From: Rariloculus sp963665575
GTDB lineage: Bacteria; Pseudomonadota; Gammaproteobacteria; Steroidobacterales; Rariloculaceae
Reading direction: 5' to 3'
NCBI GenBank assembly: GCA_963665575.2
Contig: CAXXDW010000006.1
Span: 434,001-498,000 of the forward strand
DNA: 64,000 bases
Of the stretch, positions 42,795-51,893 are shown piece after piece. The stretch's first letter is position 1; the number at the start of each line of letters is the position of its first letter. Made by a program: the position numbers and the translations under genes. A model generated the notes under the pieces. That model searched no databases, was not told where the DNA came from, and was given only the letters and a program-made list of their open reading frames with translations.

Positions 42795-44194
42795 CGTGCG
42801 AGCTCCCGGACTGCTGCACCGAACGCCCTGCCGCGTTCGCGATAGTCCGCAAACATGTCGTGGCTTGCGCAGGCCGGTGAGAGCAGCACGGTGTCGCCGG
42901 CGGCAGCGAGTTCGGCGGCACGCGCCACGGCTGCGCGCATCGTGTCGACCCGGGTAATCGGGCAGCTTTCCTCGATCGCCTCGGCGAGCGCCGGCGCCGA
43001 CTCCCCCAGGAGTACGGCCGCCTTGAGCCTTCCGTGGGCGGCCTTTGCAAGCGGGGTGAAGTCCGCGCCCTTGCCGAGCCCGCCGGCAATGAGCACGGCC
43101 GCTCCCGAGAGGCTTTCGAGCGCGGCGACGGTGGCGCCGACGTTGGTTCCCTTCGAGTCGTCGACGTAGACGACGCCCGCGACGGTGGCGACCGGCGCGA
43201 AGCGATGGGGCAGACCCTCGAAGTTGCGCAACGCCTGCAGTGCCGGCTCACGCGCCCCGCCGAGAACCTCCACGAGCGCAAGCGCCGCCAGCGCATTGGA
43301 CTCCCCGTGCCGGCCGGGGACGGGCAGTTCGGCGGCGGGCATGAGCGGCTCGAGACTGCGCGCAAGCCAGCGTTCGCCGTCGGCAACGACGACCGAGTAG
43401 CCGTCGGCGATCGGCTCGTGCGTCGAAAACGGAATGCCGTGCGTGTGGCGCCGTCCCATCTCGCGTACAGCCGGATCGTCCCAGTTGTACACGGCACGTT
43501 CGGCAACGCGAAGAAGTTTCGCCTTGAGCTCGGCGTAACGCTCGAAACTCCCGTGCCGGTCGAGGTGATCCGGAGAAACGTTGAGCACGACGGCGGCGAG
43601 CGGCCGCAGACTGTACGTCGTCTCCATCTGGAAGCTCGAGACTTCAAGCACATAGGCTTGCGCTTCGTCATGGCTCAGCAGTTCCAGCGCCGGAGGACCC
43701 AGATTGCCGCCGGCTGGAGCGCAGAGGCCCTGCGCGGCCAGGATTCGGGCCGCAAGCGTCGCGACGGTGCTCTTGCCGTTGGACCCCGTGACGGCCAGCA
43801 CCGGCGCCTCGGCGGCCCGGGCAAAGAGTTCGATGTCACTGACCACCGGGATGCCGCGAGCGTGCGCAGCCTCAACGATCGGCGTTTCGACGGGGAGCCC
43901 GGGTGACAGAACGAGCTCATCCACGCCCGCGAGCCACTTCGGATCGATACTCTCGAGCACGACAGGCATGTCCGGGCAGGTGCTTCTGAGTCCGTCAAGC
44001 CCCGGCGGCGCCGCGCGGCTGTCGATGACGAGCGCCGGCCGGCGCCATTGCGCCAGGTACTCGGCGACGGCCCGACCCGTGGACCCGAGTCCCACGATCA
44101 GCGTCCTGCCGCCTCGCTCAGCCACGGATATGTTCTCCCTGAACCACGTTTGCCAACCCGTCTGCGCGTTCGCTTGTCGCCATGCGGTCGCCAT
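42791..44194 (-). CDS. murD: UDP-N-acetylmuramoylalanine--D-glutamate ligase
   Basis: A 467-residue Mur ligase. N-terminal TLIVGLGSTGRAVAEYLAQW, VLSPGLPVETPIVEAAHARG, the P-loop AVTGSNGKSTVATLAARIL, the VLNVSPDHLDRHGSFERYAE block and YVDDSKGTNVGATVAALESL are all present. About 25 residues precede the first strand, a slightly long N-terminus, but the ATG 44194 overlaps the mraY stop as ATGA, matching the cluster-wide pattern. Confidence 0.95.
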   Translation of the reverse strand: MATAWRQANAQTGWQTWFRENISVAERGGRTLIVGLGSTGRAVAEYLAQWRRPALVIDSRAAPPGLDGLRSTCPDMPVVLESIDPKWLAGVDELVLSPGLPVETPIVEAAHARGIPVVSDIELFARAAEAPVLAVTGSNGKSTVATLAARILAAQGLCAPAGGNLGPPALELLSHDEAQAYVLEVSSFQMETTYSLRPLAAVVLNVSPDHLDRHGSFERYAELKAKLLRVAERAVYNWDDPAVREMGRRHTHGIPFSTHEPIADGYSVVVADGERWLARSLEPLMPAAELPVPGRHGESNALAALALVEVLGGAREPALQALRNFEGLPHRFAPVATVAGVVYVDDSKGTNVGATVAALESLSGAAVLIAGGLGKGADFTPLAKAAHGRLKAAVLLGESAPALAEAIEESCPITRVDTMRAAVARAAELAAAGDTVLLSPACASHDMFADYRERGRAFGAAVRELAR

Positions 44195-45282
44195 CAGCGA
44201 ATCTTCAGGCTCGCAAGTCCGATGAGTACCAGGATCACGGTGATGATCCAGAAACGAACGATCACCTTCGGTTCCGCCCAGCCCTTGAGCTCAAAATGGT
44301 GATGCAGCGGTGCCATGCGAAAAATGCGCCGGCCTGTTCTCTTGTAGGAGACGACCTGGATCATGACGGAGATGGTTTCGACCACGAACACTCCGCCCAT
44401 GATGAACAACACCAGTTCCTGCCTGATCACCACCGCCACGAGTCCCAGCGCTGCTCCGAGCGCGAGTGCCCCGACATCACCCATAAAGACCTGCGCGGGA
44501 TAGGTGTTGAACCACAAGAAGCCCAGGCCGGCGCCAGCCAGGGCCGCACAAAAAACGAGCATCTCTCCGGCCCCCGCGATATAGGGGATGCCGAGATAAT
44601 TCGAGAAGACGACGTTGCCGGCCGCCCAGGCGATGAGCCCAAGCGCCCCGCCGACCAGCACGGCCGGCATGATCGCGAGACCGTCGAGTCCGTCGGTCAG
44701 GTTGACTCCGTTGGAGCTGCCGACGATGACGATGTAGACGAACGCCACATAGGCGATTCCGTTGAGCGGTATCAAAAGGTTCGGAAAATAGGGGATCAGC
44801 AGCGCCTGTTCGACCTCGGGATTCTCCGCCGTCGCGAACAACAGCAGCGCACCGGCAAGTGCTGCGATCGACTGCCAGAAGAACTTGGTGCGCGCCGCGA
44901 GGCCTTGCGAATCGCCGACGACCAGTTTCCGGTAGTCGTCCACAAAACCGATGAGCCCGAAGACCATCGTGATTCCCAGCACGATCCAGACGAAGCGGTT
45001 GGTCAGATCGGCCCACAACAGCGTGGCAACGCCGATCGACAGCAGTATCAGCGCGCCGCCCATCGTCGGCGTGCCCGCCTTGGGCAGGTGGCTTTCCGGG
45101 CCGAGCGATCGTACCGGCTGGCCCACGCTGCTCACGGAAAGCCGCTGGATCATGTACGGACCGATCGCGAACGACAGCGTCAGCGCGGTCAGCGCACCAA
45201 GGATCGCGCGCATCGTCAGGTAGCCGAATACGTTGAATCCCGTATAGAACTGCGTCAGGTATTCCATCAGCATCATCAACAT
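44194..45282 (-). CDS. mraY: Phospho-N-acetylmuramoyl-pentapeptide transferase
   Basis: A 362-residue polytopic enzyme making lipid I from UDP-MurNAc-pentapeptide and undecaprenyl phosphate. Motifs include HLPKAGTPTMGGALILLSIG, FVDDYRKLVVGDSQGL, GSSNGVNLTDGLDGLAIMPA and FNTYPAQVFMGDVGALALGA, with the final histidine triad APLHHHFELKGWAEPKVIVR. Length matches E. coli MraY (360). It overlaps murF by 7 bases. Confidence 0.97.
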   Translation of the reverse strand: MLMMLMEYLTQFYTGFNVFGYLTMRAILGALTALTLSFAIGPYMIQRLSVSSVGQPVRSLGPESHLPKAGTPTMGGALILLSIGVATLLWADLTNRFVWIVLGITMVFGLIGFVDDYRKLVVGDSQGLAARTKFFWQSIAALAGALLLFATAENPEVEQALLIPYFPNLLIPLNGIAYVAFVYIVIVGSSNGVNLTDGLDGLAIMPAVLVGGALGLIAWAAGNVVFSNYLGIPYIAGAGEMLVFCAALAGAGLGFLWFNTYPAQVFMGDVGALALGAALGLVAVVIRQELVLFIMGGVFVVETISVMIQVVSYKRTGRRIFRMAPLHHHFELKGWAEPKVIVRFWIITVILVLIGLASLKIR

Positions 45283-46643
45283 CGGTCCGCCCTCCGCGTA
45301 TCCGCGTCGGCGAACGCTGCGACGAGGCGATCGAGCCCCATGACGCGTGAGCCCTTGATGAGGATCGTCAGGTCGGGGGCGAGCCGCGGCTCGAGCGCGC
45401 GCCTGGCCGATTCGATGTCGGTGGAAGTTTCGCCTCGCGTGCCGAAAGCATGCGCGGCATGCGCCGCAAGCGGGCCGATCGCTATCAGCGTGTCGCAGCG
45501 GCCGCGGGCGTAAACGCCGGTTTCCCGATGCAGGGCCTCGGCCTCGCGACCGAGCTCCGCCATGTCGCCGAGTACGAACACGCGCGTTCCGCCGCGCGCG
45601 CCGAGCCAGTCGAGCGCCGCGCGCGCCGAGGACGGATTCGCGTTGTAGCTGTCATCGACGACCGTCGCACCGGCGGTTCCGCGCAGTACCGTCATGCGGC
45701 CGGGAACCTGCGAGCCACTGGCGAGGCCGGCGCGAATCGCGGCAGCGCCCGCTCCGACGGCGTGCGCGGCGGCGGCCGCGGCGAGCGCGTTGGCTACGTT
45801 CTGGCGGCCGACGAGCGGCAACTCGATGTCGAGTTGTTCTCCGTCCGGCAGGCACATCGTGAATGTTGAGCCGTCGCCAGCGAGTTCGGGCTCACCGACC
45901 GCGTGGCAGTCGGCGTCCGCGCCCAGACCGAACGTCACGACGCGGTTCGCGCTCGAGCGCGCCCGCCAGTCAGCGCAAAAGGGATCCTCGGCATTGAGTA
46001 CCGCCGTACCCGAGCGCGGCAGGTGATCGAGCAGTTCGCCCTTCGCGGCGGCGACGCCCGCGACCGAGCCGAACCCCTCCAGATGCGCTGCTCCGGCATT
46101 GGTGATGACGCCGACCGTCGGCTGCGCGAGCCCGCTGAGGTAATCGATTTCACCGGCGTGGTTGGCGCCGAGTTCGACGACGATCACTTCGTGCTCCGGG
46201 CGTATCCGCATGAGCGTCAGCGGCACGCCGATATCGTTGTTGAGGTTGCTGCGCGTAACGCAGACCTCCCTGGTGACGCGCAGTATCAATGCGATGAGTT
46301 CCTTGACCGTCGTCTTTCCGGCGCTGCCGGTCACAGCGATCACCGGTAGCGGAAAATTGCCGCGCCAGGCACGCGCCATCGCGCCGAGCGCGCGCCGCGT
46401 GTCGTCGACCTCGACCTGCGGCAAGGGCGTTTGCGAGACACGCGACACCAGGGCCCCGGCTGCGCCCTTCTCGTGCACCTCGGCGATATAGTCGTTGCCG
46501 TCGAAGCGCTCGCCACGGATCGCGACGAACAGCGCCCCGCTCACGGATTGGCGGGAATCGGTCGTGACGGCGTCGAACTCGCTGTCGGCGCCGAGCAGGC
46601 GGCCCTGCACTTCGTCGGCTACGGCTGCGAGACTGCGAGTCAT
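45276..46643 (-). CDS. murF: UDP-MurNAc-tripeptide--D-alanyl-D-alanine ligase
   Basis: A 455-residue Mur ligase that adds D-Ala-D-Ala. It shows VTTDSRQSVSGALFVAIRGE, FDGNDYIAEV, VTGSAGKTTVKELIALILRV, ELGANHAGEIDYLSGLAQP and DDSYNANPSSARAALDWLGA. The true start is ATG 46643 near the end of murE. The D-Ala-D-Ala it uses must be made by a Ddl encoded elsewhere. Confidence 0.95.
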   Translation of the reverse strand: MTRSLAAVADEVQGRLLGADSEFDAVTTDSRQSVSGALFVAIRGERFDGNDYIAEVHEKGAAGALVSRVSQTPLPQVEVDDTRRALGAMARAWRGNFPLPVIAVTGSAGKTTVKELIALILRVTREVCVTRSNLNNDIGVPLTLMRIRPEHEVIVVELGANHAGEIDYLSGLAQPTVGVITNAGAAHLEGFGSVAGVAAAKGELLDHLPRSGTAVLNAEDPFCADWRARSSANRVVTFGLGADADCHAVGEPELAGDGSTFTMCLPDGEQLDIELPLVGRQNVANALAAAAAAHAVGAGAAAIRAGLASGSQVPGRMTVLRGTAGATVVDDSYNANPSSARAALDWLGARGGTRVFVLGDMAELGREAEALHRETGVYARGRCDTLIAIGPLAAHAAHAFGTRGETSTDIESARRALEPRLAPDLTILIKGSRVMGLDRLVAAFADADTRRADRC

Positions 46644-48121
46644 CAACGTCGGTCTCCAAGCACATCGGCGATCACGGCACGATCGTCGAAGGGGCGTCGC
46701 CCTCCGGCAAAGGCTTGCGAGGTTTCGTGCCCCTTGCCCGCAACCAGCACGACATCTCCGTCGCCTGCCGCAGCCACGGCACGTGCAATGGCTTGTTCGC
46801 GCGAATGAGCGACCGCCACATCCGGGTGCGCCTCGATGCCTGTGCGGATATCCGCAACGATCGCGGCCGGATCCTCGCCGCGCGGATTGTCGTCGGTAAG
46901 CACGATGTGCTGCGCCGAGCCGGCCGCTGCGGCGCCCATTTCGGGCCGCTTGCCGCGATCGCGCTCGCCGCCGCAGCCAAATACGCACCAGAGCTCGCCC
47001 GGCGCGGCTGCCGAGAGCGTTGCGAGGACGCGTACGAGCGCGTCCGGTGTGTGCGCATAGTCGACCACGACCCAGGGCTGCCCGCGCGTGCCGCCGTGGA
47101 TCTCCATCCGTCCCGGCGGCGGGCTGCATTCGGCGAGCGCGTCGCATGCGTCCGTCAACTGCAGATCCCACGCCAGCAGCGCACCGGCCGCAATCAACAG
47201 GTTCTCCGCGTTGAACTCCCCGATCAGGGGCGAGACGAAGGTCGCACTGCCGTAGCGGCCGCTGACTTCAAGTTCCAGCCCGGACAGTGCCTTGAGTCGA
47301 CAGCGGCCGACGAGATCGGCGTCGGGCCGGCCATGTTGCGAGGTCACGATGGACTCGCAGCCTGCCGGCAGGTCTTGCAGCAACCTGGTCGCGAAGGGGT
47401 CATCGCCGTTGAGCACGGCCCTGCCGAGTCCGTGCCTCGTAAACAGGCGCGCCTTGGCATCGCCATAGGCGCTGAAGTCTCCGTGCTCATCGAGGTGATC
47501 GCGCGTGAGGTTCGTGAACGCGGCCGCAGCGACCTCAAGGCCCGCGATCCGATCCTGGGCCAGTGCGTGCGACGACACTTCGAGCGCGACTCGCGGCAGG
47601 CCCATCGCCGCGATCTCCCGATGCAGGCTCAGGCAGTCGGGCGTCGTCAGCGCGTGCGGCTCAAGGTCGGCCGGCGGCCCGAACCCCAGCGTTCCGATGT
47701 AGGCGCAGGCAGCCCCGCGTTCGGCCATCGCGTTCGCGGTCAGCCAGGCAACCGTGGTCTTGCCGTTCGTCCCGGTCACGCCAAGCACGTCAGCCTGCTT
47801 GGCGTCGGGGGCGAAGAACGCCCTGGCGAGATCGCCGAGCCGGTCGTCAATTCCCGGTACCGCGAGGCTGGGCTCAGGCACTTCCCGATGGCCGGCATCG
47901 GGTGCGTAAAGGACGATCGCAGCGCCGCGCTCGAGCGCTTCGGCGGCGAAGTCGAGCCCGTGCCGCGTGGCGCCCGGCACGGCGAGGAACGCGGCGCCGG
48001 GCGTGACCTGACGGCTGTCGATGACAAGATCCCGGATTTCCATGGCCGCGTGTCCGGCCGCTCCCGGACCCAGCAGGTCTCCGAGCGTCATTGCGGCAGC
48101 GGTTAGCGCGGCGCTCATCAT
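46643..48121 (-). CDS. murE: UDP-MurNAc-L-Ala-D-Glu--meso-diaminopimelate ligase
   Basis: A 492-residue Mur ligase. It shows IDSRQVTPGAAFLAVPGATR, LGVTGTNGKTTVAWLTANAM, the VSSHALAQDRIAGL substrate loop, the FTNLTRDHLDEHGDFSAYGD block and VVDYAHTPDALVRVLATL. The DNPRGEDP motif marks meso-diaminopimelate as substrate, as expected for Gram-negative peptidoglycan. ATG 48121 overlaps the ftsI stop as ATGA. Confidence 0.96.
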   Translation of the reverse strand: MMSAALTAAAMTLGDLLGPGAAGHAAMEIRDLVIDSRQVTPGAAFLAVPGATRHGLDFAAEALERGAAIVLYAPDAGHREVPEPSLAVPGIDDRLGDLARAFFAPDAKQADVLGVTGTNGKTTVAWLTANAMAERGAACAYIGTLGFGPPADLEPHALTTPDCLSLHREIAAMGLPRVALEVSSHALAQDRIAGLEVAAAAFTNLTRDHLDEHGDFSAYGDAKARLFTRHGLGRAVLNGDDPFATRLLQDLPAGCESIVTSQHGRPDADLVGRCRLKALSGLELEVSGRYGSATFVSPLIGEFNAENLLIAAGALLAWDLQLTDACDALAECSPPPGRMEIHGGTRGQPWVVVDYAHTPDALVRVLATLSAAAPGELWCVFGCGGERDRGKRPEMGAAAAGSAQHIVLTDDNPRGEDPAAIVADIRTGIEAHPDVAVAHSREQAIARAVAAAGDGDVVLVAGKGHETSQAFAGGRRPFDDRAVIADVLGDRR

Positions 48122-49845
48122 GGATCCACCCGTGCACTCGCTATGACGGAGACCGGTGGCTCGGCCAGCGCGTCCGGGGCGATGGCGAGCTGCCTGAGCG
48201 CTCCCTCGGCGATCCTTGCAAATACCGGGGCCGCGACTTCGCCGCCGTAGTAGGCCCCGCTCTGCGGATCGTCGATGACGACGACGACAACGAGCCTTGG
48301 GTCGCCGGCCGGTGCGACTCCGCCAAATACCGCCGTATAACGGTCTTCGAGGTAGCCTCCGACACCGGACTTGCGCGCGGTGCCGGTCTTGCCTGCGATC
48401 GTGTAATTCGCGACCGCAGCGCGGCGCGCCGTACCCCCGGGCAGGACGACTGCCTGGAGCATGTTCATGAGTTTGTCGGCCGTCGATTCGGAGATGATGC
48501 GCTCGCCCGGAGGAGGTTCGTCGAGCGCGACGAACGATACGCTGCGCAATACGCCGCCGGCCGCAATCGCCGAATATGCGCGCGCGAGCTGCAGCGGCGT
48601 AACCGACAGCCCGTAGCCGTAGGAGAGCGTCGCCTGGCCGATGTCGCGCCAGTGCTGCGGGTCGTTGAGCACGCCCGAGGATTCGCCGGGAAAGTTGCTG
48701 TCGGTCAAGCGGCCGATTCCGAAGCCGGACAGCACCTGCCACAGACTCAACGGGTCAAGAGACAGTGCGATATGCGCGGCGCCGACGTTGCTCGACCTTG
48801 CGAGCACAGTGGTCACGTCGATCACGCCGAGATTCGAGTTGTCTTCGGTGAGCACGCGGCCGTTCACCCTGAGGATCCCGGGCGAGGTATCGACAAGCGA
48901 ATCCGGGGAATACAGACCGCTTTCGAGCGCCGCAGCGAGAATGAACGGCTTGAAGCTCGAGCCGGGCTCCAGGATGTCGGTGGCGGCGCGGTTGCGGTAA
49001 CGAGCGACATCGAGCTGGGAACGGTCGTTCGGGTTGTAGCTCGGCTGATTCACGATCGCGAGCACCTCGCCGCTCGACGGATCGAGAATCACCACCGAAC
49101 CCGATTCGGCGCCGTTCTCCGCCACGGCACGCTTCAGTTCGCGATACGCAAGGTACTGCAGGCGCAGATCGATGCTGGTTCGCAAGGCGTTACCGTCCCG
49201 GGCCGGCCTGATCTGCTCGACGTCGCCGATTACGCGGCCCAGACGATCCTGGATGACTCGCTTGCTGCCGATATCAGGAGACAGCCAATGGTCGAACGCA
49301 AGTTCCAGTCCCTCCTGGCCCTGATCGTCGACGTTGGTGAAGCCCAGGACATGGCCTGTCACCTCGCCCGCGGGGTAGTAGCGGCGAAACTCCCGCTGGC
49401 TCCGGACGCCCGGGAGGCCCAGGCTCAAGGTCGCGGCGGCCCGGGCCGGGGAAATATGGCGCCTGAGGTAGACAAACTCTCTGTCCATGTTGCCCGCGAT
49501 TCGCCGCGCGAGCTGATCGGGGTCGAGATCGAGCACGGCGGCAAGCTCGCCGAGCCGGTCAAGTTCAGGACCGAGTTCGCCCGGGTTGACCCAGATGCTG
49601 TCCACGGGCGTGCTGACCGCCAGCGGCTCGCCGTGGCGATCCACGATCGAACCGCGATGTGCCGACATCTGCACCGTCCTCACGTGCCTGTCGTCGCCCT
49701 GCGCGGTGAGAAATTCCCGGTCGATGAGCTGCAGATAGAGAACCCGGATCTCGATCGCGGTTACGGCCGCGGCGAAGCAGACCAGCACGAACACGCTGCG
49801 CCAGCGCCCTCCCGTCCGTTGGACAGTTTCGCTCTTGCCTGTCAT
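48118..49845 (-). CDS. ftsI: Septal transpeptidase FtsI (PBP3)
   Basis: A 575-residue class-B penicillin-binding protein. A short cytoplasmic tail and one transmembrane helix (VFVLVCFAAAVTAIEIRVLY) precede the dimerisation domain (HRGSIVDRHGEPLAVSTPVD). The transpeptidase domain has the SxxK motif in EPGSSFKPFILAAALE, SSN in VLARSSNVGAAHIALSL and KTG in TIAGKTGTARK. It cross-links septal peptidoglycan with FtsW. It overlaps ftsL and murE by 4 bases each. Confidence 0.96.
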   Translation of the reverse strand: MTGKSETVQRTGGRWRSVFVLVCFAAAVTAIEIRVLYLQLIDREFLTAQGDDRHVRTVQMSAHRGSIVDRHGEPLAVSTPVDSIWVNPGELGPELDRLGELAAVLDLDPDQLARRIAGNMDREFVYLRRHISPARAAATLSLGLPGVRSQREFRRYYPAGEVTGHVLGFTNVDDQGQEGLELAFDHWLSPDIGSKRVIQDRLGRVIGDVEQIRPARDGNALRTSIDLRLQYLAYRELKRAVAENGAESGSVVILDPSSGEVLAIVNQPSYNPNDRSQLDVARYRNRAATDILEPGSSFKPFILAAALESGLYSPDSLVDTSPGILRVNGRVLTEDNSNLGVIDVTTVLARSSNVGAAHIALSLDPLSLWQVLSGFGIGRLTDSNFPGESSGVLNDPQHWRDIGQATLSYGYGLSVTPLQLARAYSAIAAGGVLRSVSFVALDEPPPGERIISESTADKLMNMLQAVVLPGGTARRAAVANYTIAGKTGTARKSGVGGYLEDRYTAVFGGVAPAGDPRLVVVVVIDDPQSGAYYGGEVAAPVFARIAEGALRQLAIAPDALAEPPVSVIASARVDP

Positions 49846-50129
49846 GGCCCTGGCGCCGCGACGATCACGACCTGATCCTCATCCGGGACGACGAGTTCGA
49901 GTTGCCCCCCCGCGAGCGCTTCGACTCTCGGGTGTGTGGCCCAGGTGCTCTGCTCGAGCTGCAGGCGCCCCCAGTCAATCTGTAGTCTGGCCTCCTCGCG
50001 CTTTAGCGCTTCAAGCTCGGCGAAGAGCTGGCGCGACTGATGCTTGGCCGTGACGAGCAGAACTCCGGATACAAAGACCGCCGCCGCCACGATGAGCGCC
50101 GCGAGCAACACTCCGAAAGGCAATTTCAC
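49842..50129 (-). CDS. ftsL: Cell-division protein FtsL
   Basis: A 95-residue bitopic protein. One N-terminal transmembrane helix (FGVLLAALIVAAAVFVSGVL) is followed by a periplasmic coiled coil (RQLFAELEALKREEARLQID) and a short C-terminal part. Sequence conservation in this family is low, so the call rests on size, topology and position between rsmH and ftsI. It forms the FtsQBL activator complex. Confidence 0.92.
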   Translation of the reverse strand: MKLPFGVLLAALIVAAAVFVSGVLLVTAKHQSRQLFAELEALKREEARLQIDWGRLQLEQSTWATHPRVEALAGGQLELVVPDEDQVVIVAAPGP

Positions 50130-51088
50130 GGTGCGGCCTCCCGCCCAAGCTTTTCGGCGATCCTGAGCCGCGCGCTGCGCGCGCGCCGGTTGCGGGCAAG
50201 CTCGGTATCCGTGGGCCGGATCAGCCGACCGACGTGCCGCAGCCGCGGTCGCGCCTCCGGCGGGATTCGCGGCAGGCCCGCGTAGGCCGGATCGCCGCGC
50301 ACCTCACGGGCGATGAATCGCTTGACGATCCTGTCTTCAAGCGAGTGGAAGCTGATTACGAGGACCCGCCCGCCGCCGGCGAGCAGTTCCACGCTCGCGC
50401 GCAATCCCCGCTCGAGTACCGCAAGTTCATCGTTGACCACGATCCTCAGTGCCTGAAACACCCGCGTCGCCGGGTGAATCCTGGCCGCGGATCGTCCGGC
50501 CGCCGCGGGCGCTGCGGCACTGACCACGCGAGCGAGTTCAGCCGTTCTTGTCAACGGCTCGGCCGCGCGCGCGCGTACGATCGCAGCGGCTATGCGCCGC
50601 GCGCGCGGCTCCTCGCCGTAGTCGCGCAACGCTCGCGCGAGCGCGGCCTCGCCGACGTTGGCGAGCCAGGCTTCGGCCGTTTGCCCGGTGGTCGGATTCA
50701 TGCGCATGTCCAGCGGCCCGTCGACTGCAAAACTGAAACCGCGCCGTGCCGCCTCCAGTTGGGGCGAGGAAACTCCGAGATCCAGCAGCACGCCGGACAA
50801 AGCGTGACTCCCGAGCCACGGCTCCACAGCGTCGCGCAGGTTTTCGAAGCCTGCATGCTCGATCGTGAATCGGGGGTCGGCGCCGAACCGGCGGATGCCG
50901 TCAGCCACGGCTTCCGGATCCTTGTCCAGCGCAAGTAGTCGCCCGTGGCGTCCGATTCGCGCGAGGATTTCACAGCTATGCCCTCCCCGACCGTACGTGC
51001 CGTCGACGTAACAGCCGTCTTCAACCAGAGCCAATCCATCTACGACCTCGTCCACCAGCACCGGCTGATGTGCAGACACTTGCGCCAA
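50126..51088 (-). CDS. rsmH: 16S rRNA m4C1402 methyltransferase
   Basis: A 320-residue SAM-dependent methyltransferase (MraW). It shows HQPVLVDEVVDGLALVEDGC, YVDGTYGRGGHSCEIL, LLALDKDPEAVADG, the GVLLDLGVSSPQLEAARRGF motif, the MRMNPTTGQTAEAWL block and VISFHSLEDRIVKRFIAREV. It methylates N4 of C1402 in 16S rRNA. It follows mraZ by 11 bp and overlaps ftsL by 4. Confidence 0.96.
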   Translation of the reverse strand: MAQVSAHQPVLVDEVVDGLALVEDGCYVDGTYGRGGHSCEILARIGRHGRLLALDKDPEAVADGIRRFGADPRFTIEHAGFENLRDAVEPWLGSHALSGVLLDLGVSSPQLEAARRGFSFAVDGPLDMRMNPTTGQTAEAWLANVGEAALARALRDYGEEPRARRIAAAIVRARAAEPLTRTAELARVVSAAAPAAAGRSAARIHPATRVFQALRIVVNDELAVLERGLRASVELLAGGGRVLVISFHSLEDRIVKRFIAREVRGDPAYAGLPRIPPEARPRLRHVGRLIRPTDTELARNRRARSARLRIAEKLGREAAP

Positions 51089-51099
51089 CCGCCCCGGTG

Positions 51100-51564
51100 C
51101 TACAGCACCAACGACGTGAGTTCATCAGGCAAGTTCGCGAATATTTCCGGTTCGAATTCACCGAACTGCGCCTTCCAACTCGCCTCATCCCACAATTCCA
51201 AGCGGTTGCCCAGCCCGACCAGCATGGCCTTGGCCTGAATCTCGATGCCGGCGTACTCCCGCATCGTGCTATTGATCAGGATGCGGCCATGACCATCCAA
51301 TTTCGGGTCGCTCGCTTGCCCGATCATCAGGCGTTGCAGCGCGAGCGTAGTCGGATGCAGCGCAGGAAGACGACTGAGCTTGCGCGCGAGTTCCTCCCAA
51401 TCCGGCTGCATGTAGATCCTGAGGTGGCGGCCGCCGGGTCCCGGCGGACTGGCGGTAACGACGAGATGGCCGTCGGCACGTTCTCTGATACGATCCCGAT
51501 AGCGGGCAGGGATCGCCACACGACCCTTGTCGTCCAGGGTTACTTTCGATGCACCTGAAAACAT
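51100..51564 (-). CDS. mraZ: Division/cell-wall cluster transcriptional repressor MraZ
   Basis: A 154-residue protein with two SpoVT-AbrB-like repeats, each with the DxxGR signature: VTLDDKGRVAIPARYRDRI and DPKLDGHGRILINSTMREYA. MraZ forms ring-shaped oligomers and represses its own operon by binding spaced TGGG repeats. Matching repeats lie directly upstream, at 51579-51624. Confidence 0.95.
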   Translation of the reverse strand: MFSGASKVTLDDKGRVAIPARYRDRIRERADGHLVVTASPPGPGGRHLRIYMQPDWEELARKLSRLPALHPTTLALQRLMIGQASDPKLDGHGRILINSTMREYAGIEIQAKAMLVGLGNRLELWDEASWKAQFGEFEPEIFANLPDELTSLVL

Positions 51565-51578
51565 AGCCGGGATATACG

Positions 51579-51624
51579 CCCACTAAACTACACAAGTCGC
51601 CCACTTCGGACCACGTTGTCCCAC
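51579..51624 (-). promoter_or_regulatory. Five MraZ-box-like repeats
   Basis: Read on the minus strand, GTGGG or near variants occur at 51620-51624 (GTGGG), 51610-51614 (GTGGT), 51600-51604 (GTGGG), 51589-51593 (GTGTA) and 51579-51583 (GTGGG). Spacing is 10 or 11 bases, one helical turn. This matches the known MraZ operator style. The array lies between the -10 box and the mraZ start codon, so binding would block transcription initiation. Confidence 0.8.
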
Positions 51625-51651
51625 CTTAAGAGCGCGCTCGCCGGCTGTCAA
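51623..51651 (-). promoter_or_regulatory. Promoter of the dcw cluster
   Basis: A perfect -35 TTGACA (51646-51651) is followed by a 17-base spacer and a weaker -10 TAAGGT (51623-51628) on the minus strand. The first MraZ box overlaps the -10. Spacing is ideal for sigma-70. Confidence 0.65.
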
Positions 51652-51763
51652 CAACTTGTTGAATGAATTATTGTGTGCTGACAGTGAGTTAGAAGCTGCC
51701 AGCCGGGGCTTGACGCGAGTTCAACTCGCGTTCCGCGCAGTCAGCGGAAGGATCACGTCGGTT

Positions 51764-51865
51764 GGGGCGGAAGACCGCCTCGCCGAAGACGGCTGATGGG
51801 GCGGAAGACCGCCTCGCCGAAGACGGCTGATGGGGCGGAAGACCGCCTCGCCGAAGACGGCTGAT
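51764..51865. repeat. Three perfect tandem 34-bp repeats between rnpB and mraZ
   Basis: Exact copies at 51764-51797, 51798-51831 and 51832-51865. Each unit holds two mini-hairpins with the same AAGA loop: GGCGG-AAGA-CCGCC and GCCG-AAGA-CGGC (TCTT loops on the transcribed minus strand). The array starts about 30 bases after the 3' end of RNase P RNA, so it would be transcribed in any read-through. It is not a CRISPR, since there are no spacers. In E. coli the rnpB 3' region also carries tandem repeats containing terminators, which makes a processing or termination role plausible. Confidence 0.85.
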
Positions 51866-51893
51866 TCAGGCCCGAGTGTTGGCCCGGAAAGGA

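Noticed and set aside
51764..51865. Possible CRISPR array (34-bp direct repeats)
   Set aside because: The copies abut directly with no spacers, only three are present, and no cas genes are nearby.
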